Source: Argopecten irradians
Lineage: Eukaryota; Mollusca; Bivalvia; Pectinida; Pectinidae
Length of the DNA: 64,000 nt
Direction: 5' to 3'
Assembly: GCF_041381155.1 (NCBI RefSeq)
Contig: NC_091135.1
Span: forward strand, 47,047,086-47,111,085
Part shown: positions 1-12,123 of the stretch, one piece after another
Position numbering within the stretch: position 1 is the stretch's first letter
How the letters are laid out: each line of letters starts with the position of its first letter
The notes under the pieces: generated by a model
What the model saw: the letters and a program-made list of their open reading frames with translations, nothing else
Database searches by the model: none
What the model was told of the DNA's origin: nothing
Made by a program: the position numbers and the translations under genes

Positions 1-193
1 CCAGGTAGTCCGTCTACCCAAATGTTTTCTGTTTTCTACAACAGGAACGATATTCTCCCTGTTGCAAGGAGGGTATATTGTACCGAATACCCTTGGCTAG
101 TTGAACCGCATTTCAATCCCTATCCTCAAATCCAGCTGATATAAGTCATAACTTGATATATTCATTTTATATTTTTCATGAATACAACCATAC

Positions 194-735
194 GTGCCAT
201 TATTACAAAGGTTTAGTTATCCTTTATTAGAGCATTCCAAAAGCTTGTTACCGTGCATGTCTGTATTCAAAAAGATTGGTTACCCTGCATGGCAGCATTC
301 CAAAAGCTTGTTACCATGCATGTCTGTATTCAAAAAGATTGGTTACCCTGCATGGCAGCATTCCAAAAGCTTGGTTATAACATGCGTGCCAGCATTCCAA
401 AGGCTTGTCTACAATGCGTGTCAGTATCCCAAAAGCTTGGTTTCCATGGATGCTAGTTTTCGAAAAGCTTGGTAACAAGTTATTCCAAAGGGTTGTTAAA
501 ATGCATCATGCATGACAACATACGAAAAGCTTGACTACCGTGCATGCATGTATTCCAAAGGCTTCGTTACCATGTATACCAGTATTCCAGAAGCTTGGTT
601 ATCATGTATGCCATCTCCAAAAGGCTTTGCGACCATACACGCAGATAATAGTGATGCTTAATTACCATGCAACAATGCTCTTTTCGAAAGCCTTAGTTAC
701 CATGCAAGTGACGCCTATCAGCTTTCTATTGTTTT
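194..735. repeat. Degenerate tandem repeat, ~31-bp unit
   Basis: Runs of a unit resembling TTCCAAAAGCTTGGTTACCA followed by TGCATG and a short linker, about 31 bp long. A 63-bp double unit at about 232-294 is repeated almost exactly at 295-357; later units are more diverged. Short open frames run through the array in two frames, but they only translate the repeat. I see no gene here. Confidence 0.75.
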
Positions 736-1102
736 AATGACCATGCAAGTCATTATTGCAATGGCTGATAAACTAGGCTACAGAAATTTAAGGTTCTTTC
801 AAACGATCGGTACCAGCTTCTGGTCGAATAAACTATTTGAGGTTTTTTTCTGTAATGTTATATGTATGATATCCAATAATATCTAAACTAGCGACAGAAT
901 GGCAAAGTAAGTAGATTTTCCTTTATGACTCTATCACAGGTTAGGGGATGGTAGTAAAACTGTCACTTTTCTGTCACTAAGGCCGACCATTTTCGAGCCC
1001 TGGATGACGCGCCAGTATGTACAAACGCGTCAGTTTGATGTCTCAGCGTGTGGAAATGAATATAATGAAATTCTGCGTAATAAATGCGGTGGCCTCCTGA
1101 CC

Positions 1103-1112
1103 TATATAAAAA
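1103..1112 (+). promoter_or_regulatory. TATA box of the secreted repeat-protein gene
   Basis: TATATAAAAA lies 74 bases upstream of the ATG at 1177. A TATA box usually sits about 30 bases before the start site, so transcription probably begins near 1135, giving a short 5' UTR of about 40 bases. A strong TATA box suits a highly expressed, tissue-restricted secreted product, which is an inference. Confidence 0.7.
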
Positions 1113-1176
1113 GGAGAGTAGCGGATGGGCTTCCTGCAGTGTCCTTCAGTGTAAGTCCGACCGGAAAACTGTCAGC

Positions 1177-4100
1177 ATGAATGGTGTAGCACTTTTACTA
1201 GTGATTGCCCTGGCGGCAGGTATGTGAGATGTTATTCCTCTGGGACTTATACCAGCAACTTATCTAAATGTATTATGAAGAATCAGTGTAACGAGGAACA
1301 TATTCCCAGTATTTTTATTTCAACTTCATCAACTTTGAGGCTGAGAAAGATGCTGTATTTTAAAGTCGATCAGAACAGTTTGCTAAAAAAACCGGTTTTT
1401 AAAACTGAAGAATGAACAAATTTATTCTATCCTTAGATACGAGTAATTTGGAATATCGTTGATGATTAGTATACATGATATATTATAACTGGATTTACAC
1501 AAGACATGCATTTTGATTTTTGTTTGTTTCATTTTCCAGGTGTTTCCGAGGGCCGTTGTGAGTAAATTCATTTTGTATATTTGGTTGTTTTCTTATTAAT
1601 ATGAAAATGTAAAAATGCCAAAAAATGGAGTAATTAGCTGAAAGCGTGGCAGTGATGTGATATGGTAGATCTATGATATTGTAAATATTTTACTTATTTT
1701 CTAGTTGGTTTCCGAGGACGTATGCGTACTCTGACCAAAATAGGTGAGTATTTCATGTTTTACTTCATTTTAATAATTAACTTAGTTTTGACATGTTGAC
1801 ACACATATTTCATACTTAAATCAATACTCAAATCTAGAATGGTACAAATAATGATGTCTATTATCTTTTTCAAGCTTGCTTACGGACCCTAAATTTTGTA
1901 TTGATATAGTTATATTGAGTATTACGGTTGTACTAGATGTTTTTGAATATAAACTTAGAACAAAAACTACATGTGTATTCCTTTTTCAATTTCAGTTCCC
2001 GTGCCGATGCGTAAGTATCGAATTGTTATGTGTAAACTGCATTGTGATTTCCGTTCAATATACATTTTGATAGAAGTGTACTATCTCTACATTTACATAA
2101 TTTTGATTTTAGTTATATCCATAGAAATCTTGCACATAGATTCAAACACATATTTGATTTTTAAATCAAAATAAGTTTGAAAAGTTAAACAGGAAAAAAG
2201 TCTTTGTTTTTGGTATTTTAAACGCCATTTTGTCTCTTCGATATACATGTATTATCTTCAAAACAATAAAATAATTTCACGGGGAGCGCTATAATGCAGT
2301 GCGTCATGTTTAAAAGGAAGTTCATTATTAATGTTGGTGCAAATATCACCCATTTATCATCTAGGTCAGGTTTAGTTAATGGTCCTGAACCTACAATGTT
2401 TTTCATCGGAAAGAATTATCAAGTTTAAAGCATAGTTATTTCTGTTATAAAAATCGAAGTTATTTTTCACGCTATATGCAAGTACAACTGCACTAAGTAT
2501 AGTCCTTCGGATGTTTATATTTTCAAGACATAACATTTATAACCTTTTGAATGCGCTCTGAGACTTCGTTTCTTTCCTGTTCCTGCATTTATGTTGCATT
2601 TAATACATTTGTGATATGTAGAGGAAATTCATAAATTGCGATGAGTTAGGTCCCAATATTTTCGTTGGAAATGTGTACCACTTCGAACTTCACATCAGAA
2701 TTCCGTTTATATAAACTGAGGTTATGAGTATAGATCGGTGTCTATTTCTAAGTTCCGTTGCTTTTGAAATAGAAATTTAATTAATAGTGACTAAAGGGAG
2801 TCAATCGTTTTAAAACCCAATTTGGTTATTCAAATCTGGTGCTTGTTCGTGAGTTTTTATTTCAACATAAGGTATTTTAGATGATAATTCCATCTTGGAA
2901 ATTAATACTTAATGATAGTCTTGTAATTATATAAAAAGTGATAGAAAAACTGATATATCCGATACGTATTATTAATTCATATTCGTTTTTTATTTGCATT
3001 ATTAGACATGTGTACAGTATGTTGTATACCACTCACTCAATGCTTTTTGAGACGTAAAGGAAAAACAAAACAGAATTACTATTACAAAATTTCGTACCTC
3101 AAATATAAAGTTCCCTATTGCAACTGGACGATGGCTCGGTATCCCAAAAGAAAATAGAATATGTAATTTATGTCAAGTTGATATCGGAGATGAATTTCAC
3201 TATCTTTTCAAATGTCAAAAAAGGGAAATTAAAGCTATTAGAGAAAAATATTTTGCTCAGTACTACACCAAATATCCTACTTTTTTTTAATTAGAGCGTT
3301 TATTGAATATCTGCAGTATCCAAGTTTTAAACAAATTCGCAATTTTTCTAAGAAAGATAATGAAATTACTTTAAATTAAACATTATACGATTATAACTCT
3401 ATGTATTTTTATATCTTGTACATGTATATTTTGTGTCCATCTTGTCATGTATATGTCTATGTATATCATTATGTCCTCATGTAACACATTTTCATGTGTC
3501 TGAGAGTAACAAATAAAATCTTGAAATCTTGGAAAAAAAATTTTTTCAACAAAAACTCTCTAGTGTAGGGGATAACTAAATATCCTGAAATATCTATCTT
3601 GAAACTTTGAACACTTATTGCTGACAAGGGATAATAACGTGAATGGTGTGATTTATATCAGAATAAGTTTTTTATCGGTTACCTGTACACGGTTGTATAC
3701 TAGTACCTGGGCAGACCAGGTGATTGATCAGGGTCAGCGACAACACACCTTTGTCAGGTGTCGGCATTAATCAATCTCGAGGACGCATGCTCCATGATGA
3801 GATACACAACATATTTATATACATTAAACTGTCGTGTGTCTGTAGCCCATATATCACAAAAAAAATCTGAATGGTGGACAAAAAAGATAATTAATTGATG
3901 TAAGAAATCAATAGAAATAGAGCTCATACAGTTATATATTTCATCACATAACAGAAAATGTCTGAGTTGTGCATAAAAAGATTATATACTGATGTAAGAT
4001 ATCAATAGAGATAGTGTTCTCGTATCAGATTTTTATCACTTCACAGGAAAATATCTGAATTGTGCATAAATTTTTTAAATAAATAATGTTTACCAATGTA

Positions 4101-7100
4101 AGAAATCGATAGAGGTAGTTTTTTTTTTTAGTTTTTTGTAAGTAATATGATAATTGTAGATATTTTATCACTCAACTGTCCAATGTAAAGGATAACTAAT
4201 TGGAGAGGATATGTACTGTTTGTACTGAAACGATAAATACATTTTCAGTTTCATTTCAATTCCATAAAACAAGAGAAGTGTGAATAATCATAAGTAAGAA
4301 AAAATGATAATGTACTCCGAGGAAGAACATCTTCGGCTCCATTATAACATCGCAACACAAATCAGTAAATAAATTAAATAAATAAAATGTCTCTGGTCCC
4401 ATCTTCACCCATATATGTCCTATATTTGTATTGCGGTGTCGTCGATGAAACAGACACACATATTCTTCAGGAAGGTCTTGTTTTACTTGACATCTGCATA
4501 AGTCTAGGAGCAAACATGGCTTTTTGCAAATTTTGTTCTCACTATAAGTTAAATATACGGTCACTCAATATTAATTCAAGTGTCGAATTTGTTTGTATTA
4601 TTAGCAATTTCTTTTTTGTATTATTATGTTAAGGCACAACGACTTGTAATATTCTTATGAATTTAGTTGCAAAAAAATGAAAATAAGAAAAAAATCCTTT
4701 GTAAATGCTATTCTTGCTTACTGAATGTCATGAAAACATTAATTTTCTCATGAAACAACATAAAGCTAATGTAAATATCATTATTGAACGAGTTTTATAG
4801 TTTCTGTAAGATTAATCAACATAATGTTTATCTGTTAATGCAATTATTTTTATTTGTACACCGGAATTTGGAAAACATATCAATGTACTTAGTCATTATA
4901 ATAGGTTTTTTTTGTCATCCATTGATGTGTTTACTTATTTTCATTTCAGCTATCCAAGTGAAGAGGCCAGGTAAGAATATATTTTAATTATCAATTTAAG
5001 AAACTATCATATATACAAGTCATATGAAAATTGCTTCACTTTGTAAATTCTGATATTGCAAATGTAACGAAGCAGCAAGCAATTGGTATGGAAACTAATA
5101 ATTTTATATGGCTTTATTTTTAAATTAATATTATTTTGATATGCAATTTAATAAGCTTGTGGTAATATGTACATTTATTTTACTCCCTTCTTTTACAGTG
5201 ATCTTCAACAGACATCGTGAGTACGAGTTGTTATCTAATTGCTGCACTGTGTCAGTCTGTTTAGTGTAGTTGTTACTCAAGCTTGATAATGTGATAAAAA
5301 TGCAATAGAATTTATTTCTAGTTTCAAATGGTTCCATTTGAACATCATATCATTGCTTCCAACCATATGTTTTTTTGGAAACGACATGCGTAATGATATT
5401 TGGGTCTAAATAGCACTAGTATATTATCAGTAATCTACAGTAGAAAGTACGTGTAATCACATTTGACTTTGTATTTATACAAATCCTTGATTTATACCAA
5501 GTATTCATCTATGACAGTATCTATGTAGCATTAATGATGATATATAAAGAATGTTTGACATGATTTCATTCAGGTTGGTTTGACGGCAATAACTGATCAT
5601 ATTTTATTTCCTCCCACAGATATCCTGGTTAAACATGGTAGGTTGACGTTTAAATCATAGCAACTGGTTCTTGGTGTCAAAAGGTATTTATAAAATGTTC
5701 AAAAGGCGATTAGATTATTCACATTATTAGTGGAATTTTCAATTCTCATTAGCTGCAATATCTGTGATTATATCTTAAAGGAAATAATTTCATCTTGATT
5801 TGAAAATTGTCGTTAAACTGTAATTAGCTTAATTACCATTTGAACAATTGTGTTTATTAGCGTAACATAATATGTTTTAATGAAAACTATTTTGTTTCTC
5901 TCTCTCTTACTTGATTTTATCATCAATATTACAAACAAAAGCAGGTATTTATTTTTGCTCGATCGATGCTGTAATGTAAAATTCACATATAACGAAGTTG
6001 AATCCACGTATTTTATTTTGTGTTTCTTCATCAAATGGTAAAGTGGATAACTAAGAATATTATAGAAAATGTCAAAATATAAGAACATTTTAATGGTATG
6101 ATTTCAACTACATGTATTTTAAGATAGCAGATTGGACGAGGAAGAAAGTGAAAAGGCAATAGCTTCATTTGCTCATATTTTTAGCCCAACATCATCAGAT
6201 GGTGGGCTATTCAAATCGCCCTGCGTCCGTGGTCCGTGGTCCGCCGTCCGTCGTCCGTGGTCCGTGGTCCGTCCGTAAACAATGCTTGTTATCACTATTT
6301 CTTAAAAACTGCTGCAGGGATTTTGTTCAAACTTCACATGGAGGGTCCCCTTGGTCCATATTTGTGCCATACAGATTTTGAGGCTGATCGGAAAAACAAG
6401 ATGGCCGCCAGGCAGCCATCTTTGATTTTGGCAGTTGAAGTTTGTTATCGATATTTCTTGAGAACTACTGAAGGGATTTTGTTCAAACTTCACATGGAGG
6501 TTACCCTTGGTCCCTAGTTGTGCCATACAGATTTTGAGGCTGATCGGAAAAATAAGATGGCCGCCAGGAAGCCATCTTTGATTTTGGCATTTGAAATTTG
6601 TTATCGATATTTCTTGAGAACTACTGAAGGGATTTTGTTCAAACTTCACATGGAGGTTACCCTTGGTCCCTAGTTGTGCCATACAGATTTTGAGGCTGAT
6701 CGGAAAAACAAGATGGCCGCCAGGCAGCCATCTTTGATTTTGATAGTTAAGGTTTGATATCCCCATTTCTCAAAAAGTGCTGAAGGGATCTTTCTCAAAT
6801 TTAATATGTAGGTTCCCCTAGGGCCCTTGTTGTGCATATTGCATTTGTGGACCAATCAGTGAACAAGATGGCCGCCAGGCCGCCATCTTGGATTTCGATA
6901 GTTAAAGTTTGTTATGGCTATTTCTCAGATAGTACTGAAGGGATCTGTCTCAAATTTCATATGTAGGTTCCCCTAGGGCCTAGTTGTGCATATTGCATTT
7001 TGGGCCCGATCGGTTAACAAGATGGCCGCCAGGCAACCATCTTGGATTTTGTTATTCAAAGTTTGTTATCGCTATTTCTCAGAAAGTACTGAAGGGATCT

Positions 7101-10100
7101 GTCTCAAAATTCATATGTAAGTTCCCCTAGGGCCCTAGTTGTGCATATTGTGATTTGGGACCGATCGGTCAACAAAATTGCTGCCAGGCAGCCATCTTGG
7201 ATTGTTATATTCAAAGTTTGTTATTGCTATTTCTCAGAAAGTATTGAATGGATCTTTCTCAAATTTCACATGTAGGTTCCCCTAGGGCCCTAGTTGTGCA
7301 TATTGTGATTTGGGACCGATTGATCAACAAGATGGCCGCCAAGGAGTCATCTTGGATTTTGATAGTTGAAGTTTGTTACCGCTATTTCTCAAAAGGTACT
7401 GAAGCGATCTGTCTCAAATTTTATATGTAGTATGTTTGAAAAAGTTTAAAAAGTAGAGAAAAGATCCATCTTTCCTTTGTCAGATATAGATCATTCTTTG
7501 GTGGGCGCCAAGATCCCTCTGGGATCTCTTGTTATTTTATTTCATCGTTCAAACTAGTAAAATTTCAGAAAAGAAATTGTGAAGTGTTTTGGTTCAGTCG
7601 GACCCCGTTTTCCCGAAGCAAATAGATTCAGAAATATTTCAGGTCTTTCGAATCTTATGATTATTTTGAAAAAATGAGTGTTTCAACAAATATTTTAAAC
7701 GTCGGAAGTTTACTTTAGTAAAGCATGATCTTCGGGGTAGTATCGGAGACCCACGGTTGACTGTATTTCGCTATGTCGTACATGTACGTAGCATAGTGCA
7801 ATCAACCGTGGGTCTCCGACGATGCGGGTTATTCGAATTAGAGATGATGACTGTTGACTGTACCAATCCTGAACGTATTCGTGTACACCGAGACAGGATT
7901 TATATCACCCATATATAACGTTGTAGTGTTTAATACTTTCTGGTTACAGTTCCAAAAATCAGGACAGTGGTAGTGACGAGGAACATGCCAAAGATACAAA
8001 AGGGTACGTGTATTTAGAAACTCAAGGTCTAGGAGGTGAATTAAAGAATGAAGGTGTGGAATGAAAACACAATTAAATTGATAAAATCAAGTCTTTTGAC
8101 CGTTACTTACGGTCCGCGCTTATATGTACACGTTCATTTGAAGATGCTACACCGCCGACAAATGATATTTTTTCACTATAAAAACAGGAATAGACAATTT
8201 AGTAATTTTCTTCAGTTACAGAAGTTACTTACTTTACACAATTAGCAACATTGAAAAGTTTGAGCTTCTAATTTTATTTCAAGTTAAAAATATGAAAAAT
8301 AATTAATTGCATCTCTAAAAAATTCCGCGGCACTATATTCTATATGGAATGAAGTACTGATTGCGCATGCACCAAAGGCAAAATAAATTATTTTACATTA
8401 TTTTTGTGTTAGTTAGACATATATATACACGATAAAACACCAATTATTGTTCAAATAATGAATATCATTTATGCTCTGTCGGCGGTGGAGCATCTTTAAG
8501 TATCAGAAGACAAAGTTTATTCATCATTCATTAACCAATCATTAGGCTTAAATCACAGAGACCTGGCACGAATTTCTATCTAACAATATTTATATTATAG
8601 TATCGATGCTATATCATATAAATATAAATACCGTTGGTTAGAAATTCGTGTCAGGTCCCTGTCGCTTAAATGTTTATTGAGATCTTGACATGTTTTATCT
8701 AAATTGACATACAATTCTTGGTTTTCATATACTATTTCCATTTCCTGTATCTTTTTACAATTTTAATATTTTGGGCTTGATCATGTATTACAATAAGATG
8801 CAGGACCGCAGTGCCTGGGTGGTGTGTTTCAGATGTCCTGACATTACCACCATCGGTGCCAAATGTATTATTGTTACCGCTGTCGCAACATTCTGTCCCA
8901 ACAATAATTTTTGCGCCATTTCTAGGTAAAAAATCGTTCAGAATTGATTGTCTACAAATGTCACCATTGGTCAATTTCATTGTCGATGGTAATTGTGTGA
9001 AGAGCATATTGGTGACGAAATGCAATGTAGACGTTAATCTAATGGCTTTTAACTTTTATTAAACGATTTGTCTGGGAAATATTGTGAAAATAACTGTTCG
9101 ATAAGTCTTCTTCTTATCACAGGAAACATTGGAGCAGGTCCTGCTAATTTGAATCTACCACAAGGCCCAGCTAATTTTGGAATTGGAAACGGAGACTTTG
9201 GGTTGGAAAATGGAGGTCATGGTTTAGGAAATGGGGATTTAAGATTTGGAAATGAAGATTTGGGATTCGGAAATGGGCATTCTGATTTGGGATTTGGAAA
9301 AGGATTAGCACACGGAGATTCAGGATTAGGAAATGGAGATTTAGGATTTGGCAAAGGACATTCTGATTTGGGACTAGGAAAGGGATTAGAAAACGGTGAT
9401 TTAGGATTAAGAAATGGAGATTTAGGATTTGGCAATGGACATTCTGATTTGGGATTAGGAAAGGGTTTAGGACACGGTGATATAGGATTAGGAAATGGAG
9501 ATTTAGGATTTGGCAATGGACATTCTGATTTGGGATTAGGAAAGGGTTTAGGACACGGTGATATAGGATTAGGAAATGGAGATTTAGGATTTGGCAATGG
9601 ACATTCTGATTTAGGATTAGGAAAGGGTTTAGGAAATGGTGATTTAGGATTAGGAAACGTTGATTTAGGATTTGGTGGAAATGGAGACTTTGGTCTAGGA
9701 AATGTCCATTCAGATTTTGGTTTGGGAAATGGAAAGAACTCAGGAAGTGGATTAGGTTTCGACCACATGGGTATTGTTCCACTTGGTGTATCCGGTAAGT
9801 CTTTACGATTTTGGATGCAGATTCATTACCTTTCATACTCATGATTAATGTCGTCTGCAGATGTATCACATGGCTTCACAGGCAATGCAGTTTTGTGATG
9901 ACAATGTGTCAATAAAATTATTGTTTTCTCGGTATATTTGATCATCATTTGCTGATGAATAACATATCAAAGGTTCTTCCCGATTCGTGGGTATGAAAAT
10001 TACCTATGAAAGTTACGTGTGAACATTACAACACATTAAATGTTAACCAATTCATTTCGACGATACTGTAGGATACTATGCATACAGTCAAATACACATT

Positions 10101-10787
10101 GTATTTTACAGTTTGATAAAATGTAAAAATGCTGTACAACATTAGTCGAATGCATGTTAAAGTAATGAAATCTCCGTCCTCGTTCGTTACAGGCTCCAAC
10201 GGTGGTGGCGATGGAGTGTTCGTAAGTATGATTTTAACATTTCAGTTGGTACATGTGTATGCTGGTGACAAAGGTTTAACTACATGGTAGATATGTATAG
10301 AAGTCAAAAAAGGATAGCTCAATATGCAACATTAAAATCAATTAGTCGTATGTAGGACCCATAGTATGAATAAGTTCATGTAGATCTAGAATGTGTAATT
10401 GATATCTTGTGACGATGTTTTACTGCAGAATGGCTATGAGGTCGTGAAATATGAAGTTCTATGCATGTTTAAAAAGTTTTGAGTCTCCTCCTCTCTGATC
10501 ACATTTTTAATCGACTACAGTAGAGTAATTATACATCATGTAGAACAGTTTTACCATTTTTATCTAGACATCTTAAACGTCTAAAATGGTCTATCGACAC
10601 TCTGATGGGTCTATATATACATGAACATGTATACATGTGTATGAACTATAATTTATTCTCATATTCATGTAGATGTCAGGGGAAAATATGGAATTCCTAC
10701 CACACAGTGAAAAATTACATTATATCCTATTAAACTATATAAATTAATAATGTCGTGTTTATATAATTTCAGCAAGAGACACATTAG
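1177..10787 (+). CDS. Secreted Gly/Asn-rich repeat protein made from micro-exons
   Basis: Predicted coding exons: 1177-1219, 1540-1557, 1705-1743, 1996-2010, 4950-4970, 5199-5216, 5620-5637, 7950-8003, 9123-9794, 10193-10221 and 10773-10787 (stop TAG). They sum to 942 nt, 313 residues. Every exon from the second to the ninth is a multiple of three (18, 39, 15, 21, 18, 18, 54, 672 nt) and sits in phase 1, each bounded by AG and GT with good consensus (mostly GTAAG or GTGAG). Exon 1 encodes a signal peptide (MNGVALLLVIALAAG). The micro-exons encode a basic, Val/Pro/Arg/Lys-rich linker; exon 9 encodes about 224 residues of Gly-x repeats rich in Asn, Asp, Leu and Phe with a 27-residue period. The protein is probably extracellular, perhaps structural (shell, ligament or byssus matrix), but I recognise no named family. 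Introns hold a LINE 3' end, a Helitron-like element and two MITEs. Exon joins are by eye; further micro-exons may be missed. Confidence 0.75.
3000..3540 (+). mobile_element. LINE 3' end (5'-truncated non-LTR retrotransposon)
   Basis: From 3084 a 68-codon frame reads as the C-terminal tail of a non-LTR reverse transcriptase. It has a GRW..IP...R.CNLC motif followed by GDEFHYLFKC, the CC-H-C zinc-finger pattern usual at that end. The frame stops at 3288-3290 just after a run of eight T; the frame shifted by one base continues with FLIRAFIEYLQYPSFKQI and ends at about 3378, so the copy probably carries one frameshift in the T run. The copy ends near 3540 after AATAAAATCTTGAAATCTTGG-like sequence and an A run. 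It lies in the sense direction within the fourth intron of the secreted-protein gene. Family not assigned. Confidence 0.75.
6183..7533 (+). mobile_element. Helitron-like non-autonomous element, copy A, with satellite core
   Basis: The left end is a hairpin (AGCCCA...TGGGCT, about 6183-6208), followed by a TCCGTGG/TCCG microsatellite at 6226-6273. The core holds about nine tandem units of roughly 120-130 bp, each containing AAGATGGCCGCC and its partner CCATCTTGGATTTTG. The right end has the hairpin AGATCCC-TCT-GGGATCT (7511-7527) followed directly by CTTGTT. Bivalve elements of this build (pearl / HINE type, non-autonomous Helitron relatives) are known; placing this copy in that class is inference. 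It sits in an intron of the secreted-protein gene. Confidence 0.7.
7744..7824. repeat. Inverted repeat (fold-back)
   Basis: TCGGAGACCCACGGTTGA at about 7744 is repeated inverted near 7803-7821, and the sequence between is itself nearly palindromic around GTACATGTAC. It may be the inner part of a decayed MITE. No target duplication could be fixed. Confidence 0.55.
8141..8496. mobile_element. MITE family M1, copy 1 (~356 bp)
   Basis: Terminal inverted repeats AAGATGCTACACCGCCGACA and, at the other end, its inverse TGTCGGCGGTGGAGCATCTT. Related copies lie at 25488-25844 and 41498-41851, with a deleted copy at about 30573-30645; all four are intronic. In the best-kept copies the flanks read TTAA or TA, so the duplication is TA (Tc1/mariner-like) or TTAA (piggyBac-like). 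Confidence 0.8.
8554..8663. mobile_element. hAT-like MITE, 110 bp
   Basis: Ends CACAGAGACCTGGCACGAAT and the inverse of GACAGGGACCTGACACGAAT form inverted arms of about 30 bp. The 8-bp sequence GCTTAAAT stands on both sides (8546-8553 and 8664-8671), the length hAT transposases produce. No coding sequence. Confidence 0.75.
9230..9690 (+). repeat. 81-bp coding tandem repeat (27-residue protein repeat)
   Basis: Within the large exon of the secreted protein, an 81-bp unit is repeated about five to six times. The central copies are nearly identical at DNA level, so recent unequal exchange or gene conversion is likely. The protein unit alternates Gly with Leu/Phe and Asn/Lys/His, with conserved NGDLGFGNGHSDLG. 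The antisense strand is also open over much of it, a by-product of the repeat. Confidence 0.85.
10429..10482 (+). CDS. Possible alternative terminal exon of the secreted protein
   Basis: A good acceptor (TTTACTGCAG) precedes a phase-0 reading NGYEVVKYEVLCMFKKF and a stop at 10480-10482. The preceding exon (10193-10221) ends in phase 0, so this exon would join in frame and give a different C-terminus from the one ending QETH at 10787. A weak GTCGTG donor at 10441 could also make a 12-nt cassette exon. Only transcripts can decide. Confidence 0.35.
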   Translation, partial: NGYEVVKYEVLCMFKKF

Positions 10788-10929
10788 GAAAGCTTGGTGA
10801 TCGGTGAGGACACATACTGGGATGGCTTTCATATGCAGCACAATGATGACACTCCTTCTTTTTGAATTGTTTATGCTTACAATCAATTGTTTACTGGGCA
10901 CTATGTTTATTCGGTAATAATACAATTAT

Positions 10930-11884
10930 GTTATTATAACAAAATGTTTGGTTTTGTTTTTCATTCCACCATTTACTATTTTAATACATGAAATTGTTTT
11001 CTTAATTTGAAATATAAAACATCAGATTATCATATTTTACTAATATCCAACACTATAAAATGAAACTGACAGCAGAATAACTCATTTGAAGTTGGATTTT
11101 GAATTTATTTCGGAGAAGCTCAATACATATAGTGTGGTATACAGCATTTGTTCCCTGAAGTTATATGAAAAAAATATATAAGAAACTACATCCTGCAACA
11201 GTAAACGAACTTTTCGTTTTGATATTAATTTTTTGTCATCACAAATGTTTGTGACCTCTCACAATTTGAGTGACCATGAATGTAGAACTTTGAAAATTTC
11301 TAAATAATGTCATGACAAAATGTTAGTTGGAGAAAAATTACGTTGCCATTACAGTAGTATGGCCTGTTATTGTCCGACCAACTTTATAATGTCAGAACGA
11401 AAAAAATATTGACTTTCTGACAAAGACCTTTGGTAAATAGTATTACGTTATTCTGACCAACTTAATGAAATTGTAATCTGTGAAATTAGAGGCATTTATC
11501 CATGAACCTGTGACATGGTGAGCTTTAATTACCGTTAGCTTGTTTAGCTTTGACACTTTTTAACTTTGCCATGATATCCTCATATTTTTTTTTGTTTTCG
11601 AAATGACAAACTTGACCACATTCTATAAAGCTTAGTAGACACCAGTTTTCGAACTTAGCCAAGGTTATTTAGGACCGCGGATAGGAAGAGTATCGTACTA
11701 AATACCCTTGACTAACGGCGAAGTTGATATCGTCGTCCCCCGCTTCGTAAACTATCATCTACGTCCTTGTTCTGACAAACTATGTTGAAACATCTCGAGA
11801 TTTAATATGCCTGATATAATGACGAAGAAAATGAGATAGACACAGTTAATCTCCCACCCATGAATGAATATGATGTATGATTCT
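10930..11884. other. Spacer, no gene seen
   Basis: AT-rich DNA after the last exon of the secreted-protein gene, with no open frame that looks coding and no repeat whose ends I could define. The 3' end of the preceding transcript probably lies shortly before it; no canonical AATAAA is seen close to 10930. Confidence 0.5.
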
Positions 11885-12123
11885 GATCAGGGAATCGAAT
11901 AATTAGTCGGGGAATCGAATAAAAATATCCAGGAAATCGAATAAATGGTCGGGGAATCGAATAAGTGGTAAGGGAAATGAATACATTGTCGGGGAATCGA
12001 ATAAGTGGCCAGGGAATCGAATAAATGGTCGGGGAATCGAATAAGTGGTAAGGGAATCGAATAAGTGGTCATAGAATCGAATCAGTGGTCAAGAAATCGA
12101 TTAAATGGTCAGGGAATCGAACT
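11885..12123. repeat. 20-bp tandem repeat, about 12 copies
   Basis: The unit GGGGAATCGAATAAATGGTC repeats with few changes (AAGTGG for AAATGG, AGGG for GGGG). A minus-strand open frame through it is a repeat artefact. Confidence 0.85.

Noticed and set aside
4256-4632. Overlapping open frames on both strands (about 80-100 codons)
   Set aside because: Intronic position, no homology, no splice support; composition like the surrounding AT-rich DNA.
6236-6855. Open frames on both strands with a repeated peptide
   Set aside because: They read through the satellite core of the Helitron-like element; the same holds for 37996-38841.
9171-9869. Minus-strand open frames of 183-232 codons
   Set aside because: Antisense of the Gly-Asn repeat exon; the plus strand has the signal peptide, splice sites and in-frame exons.
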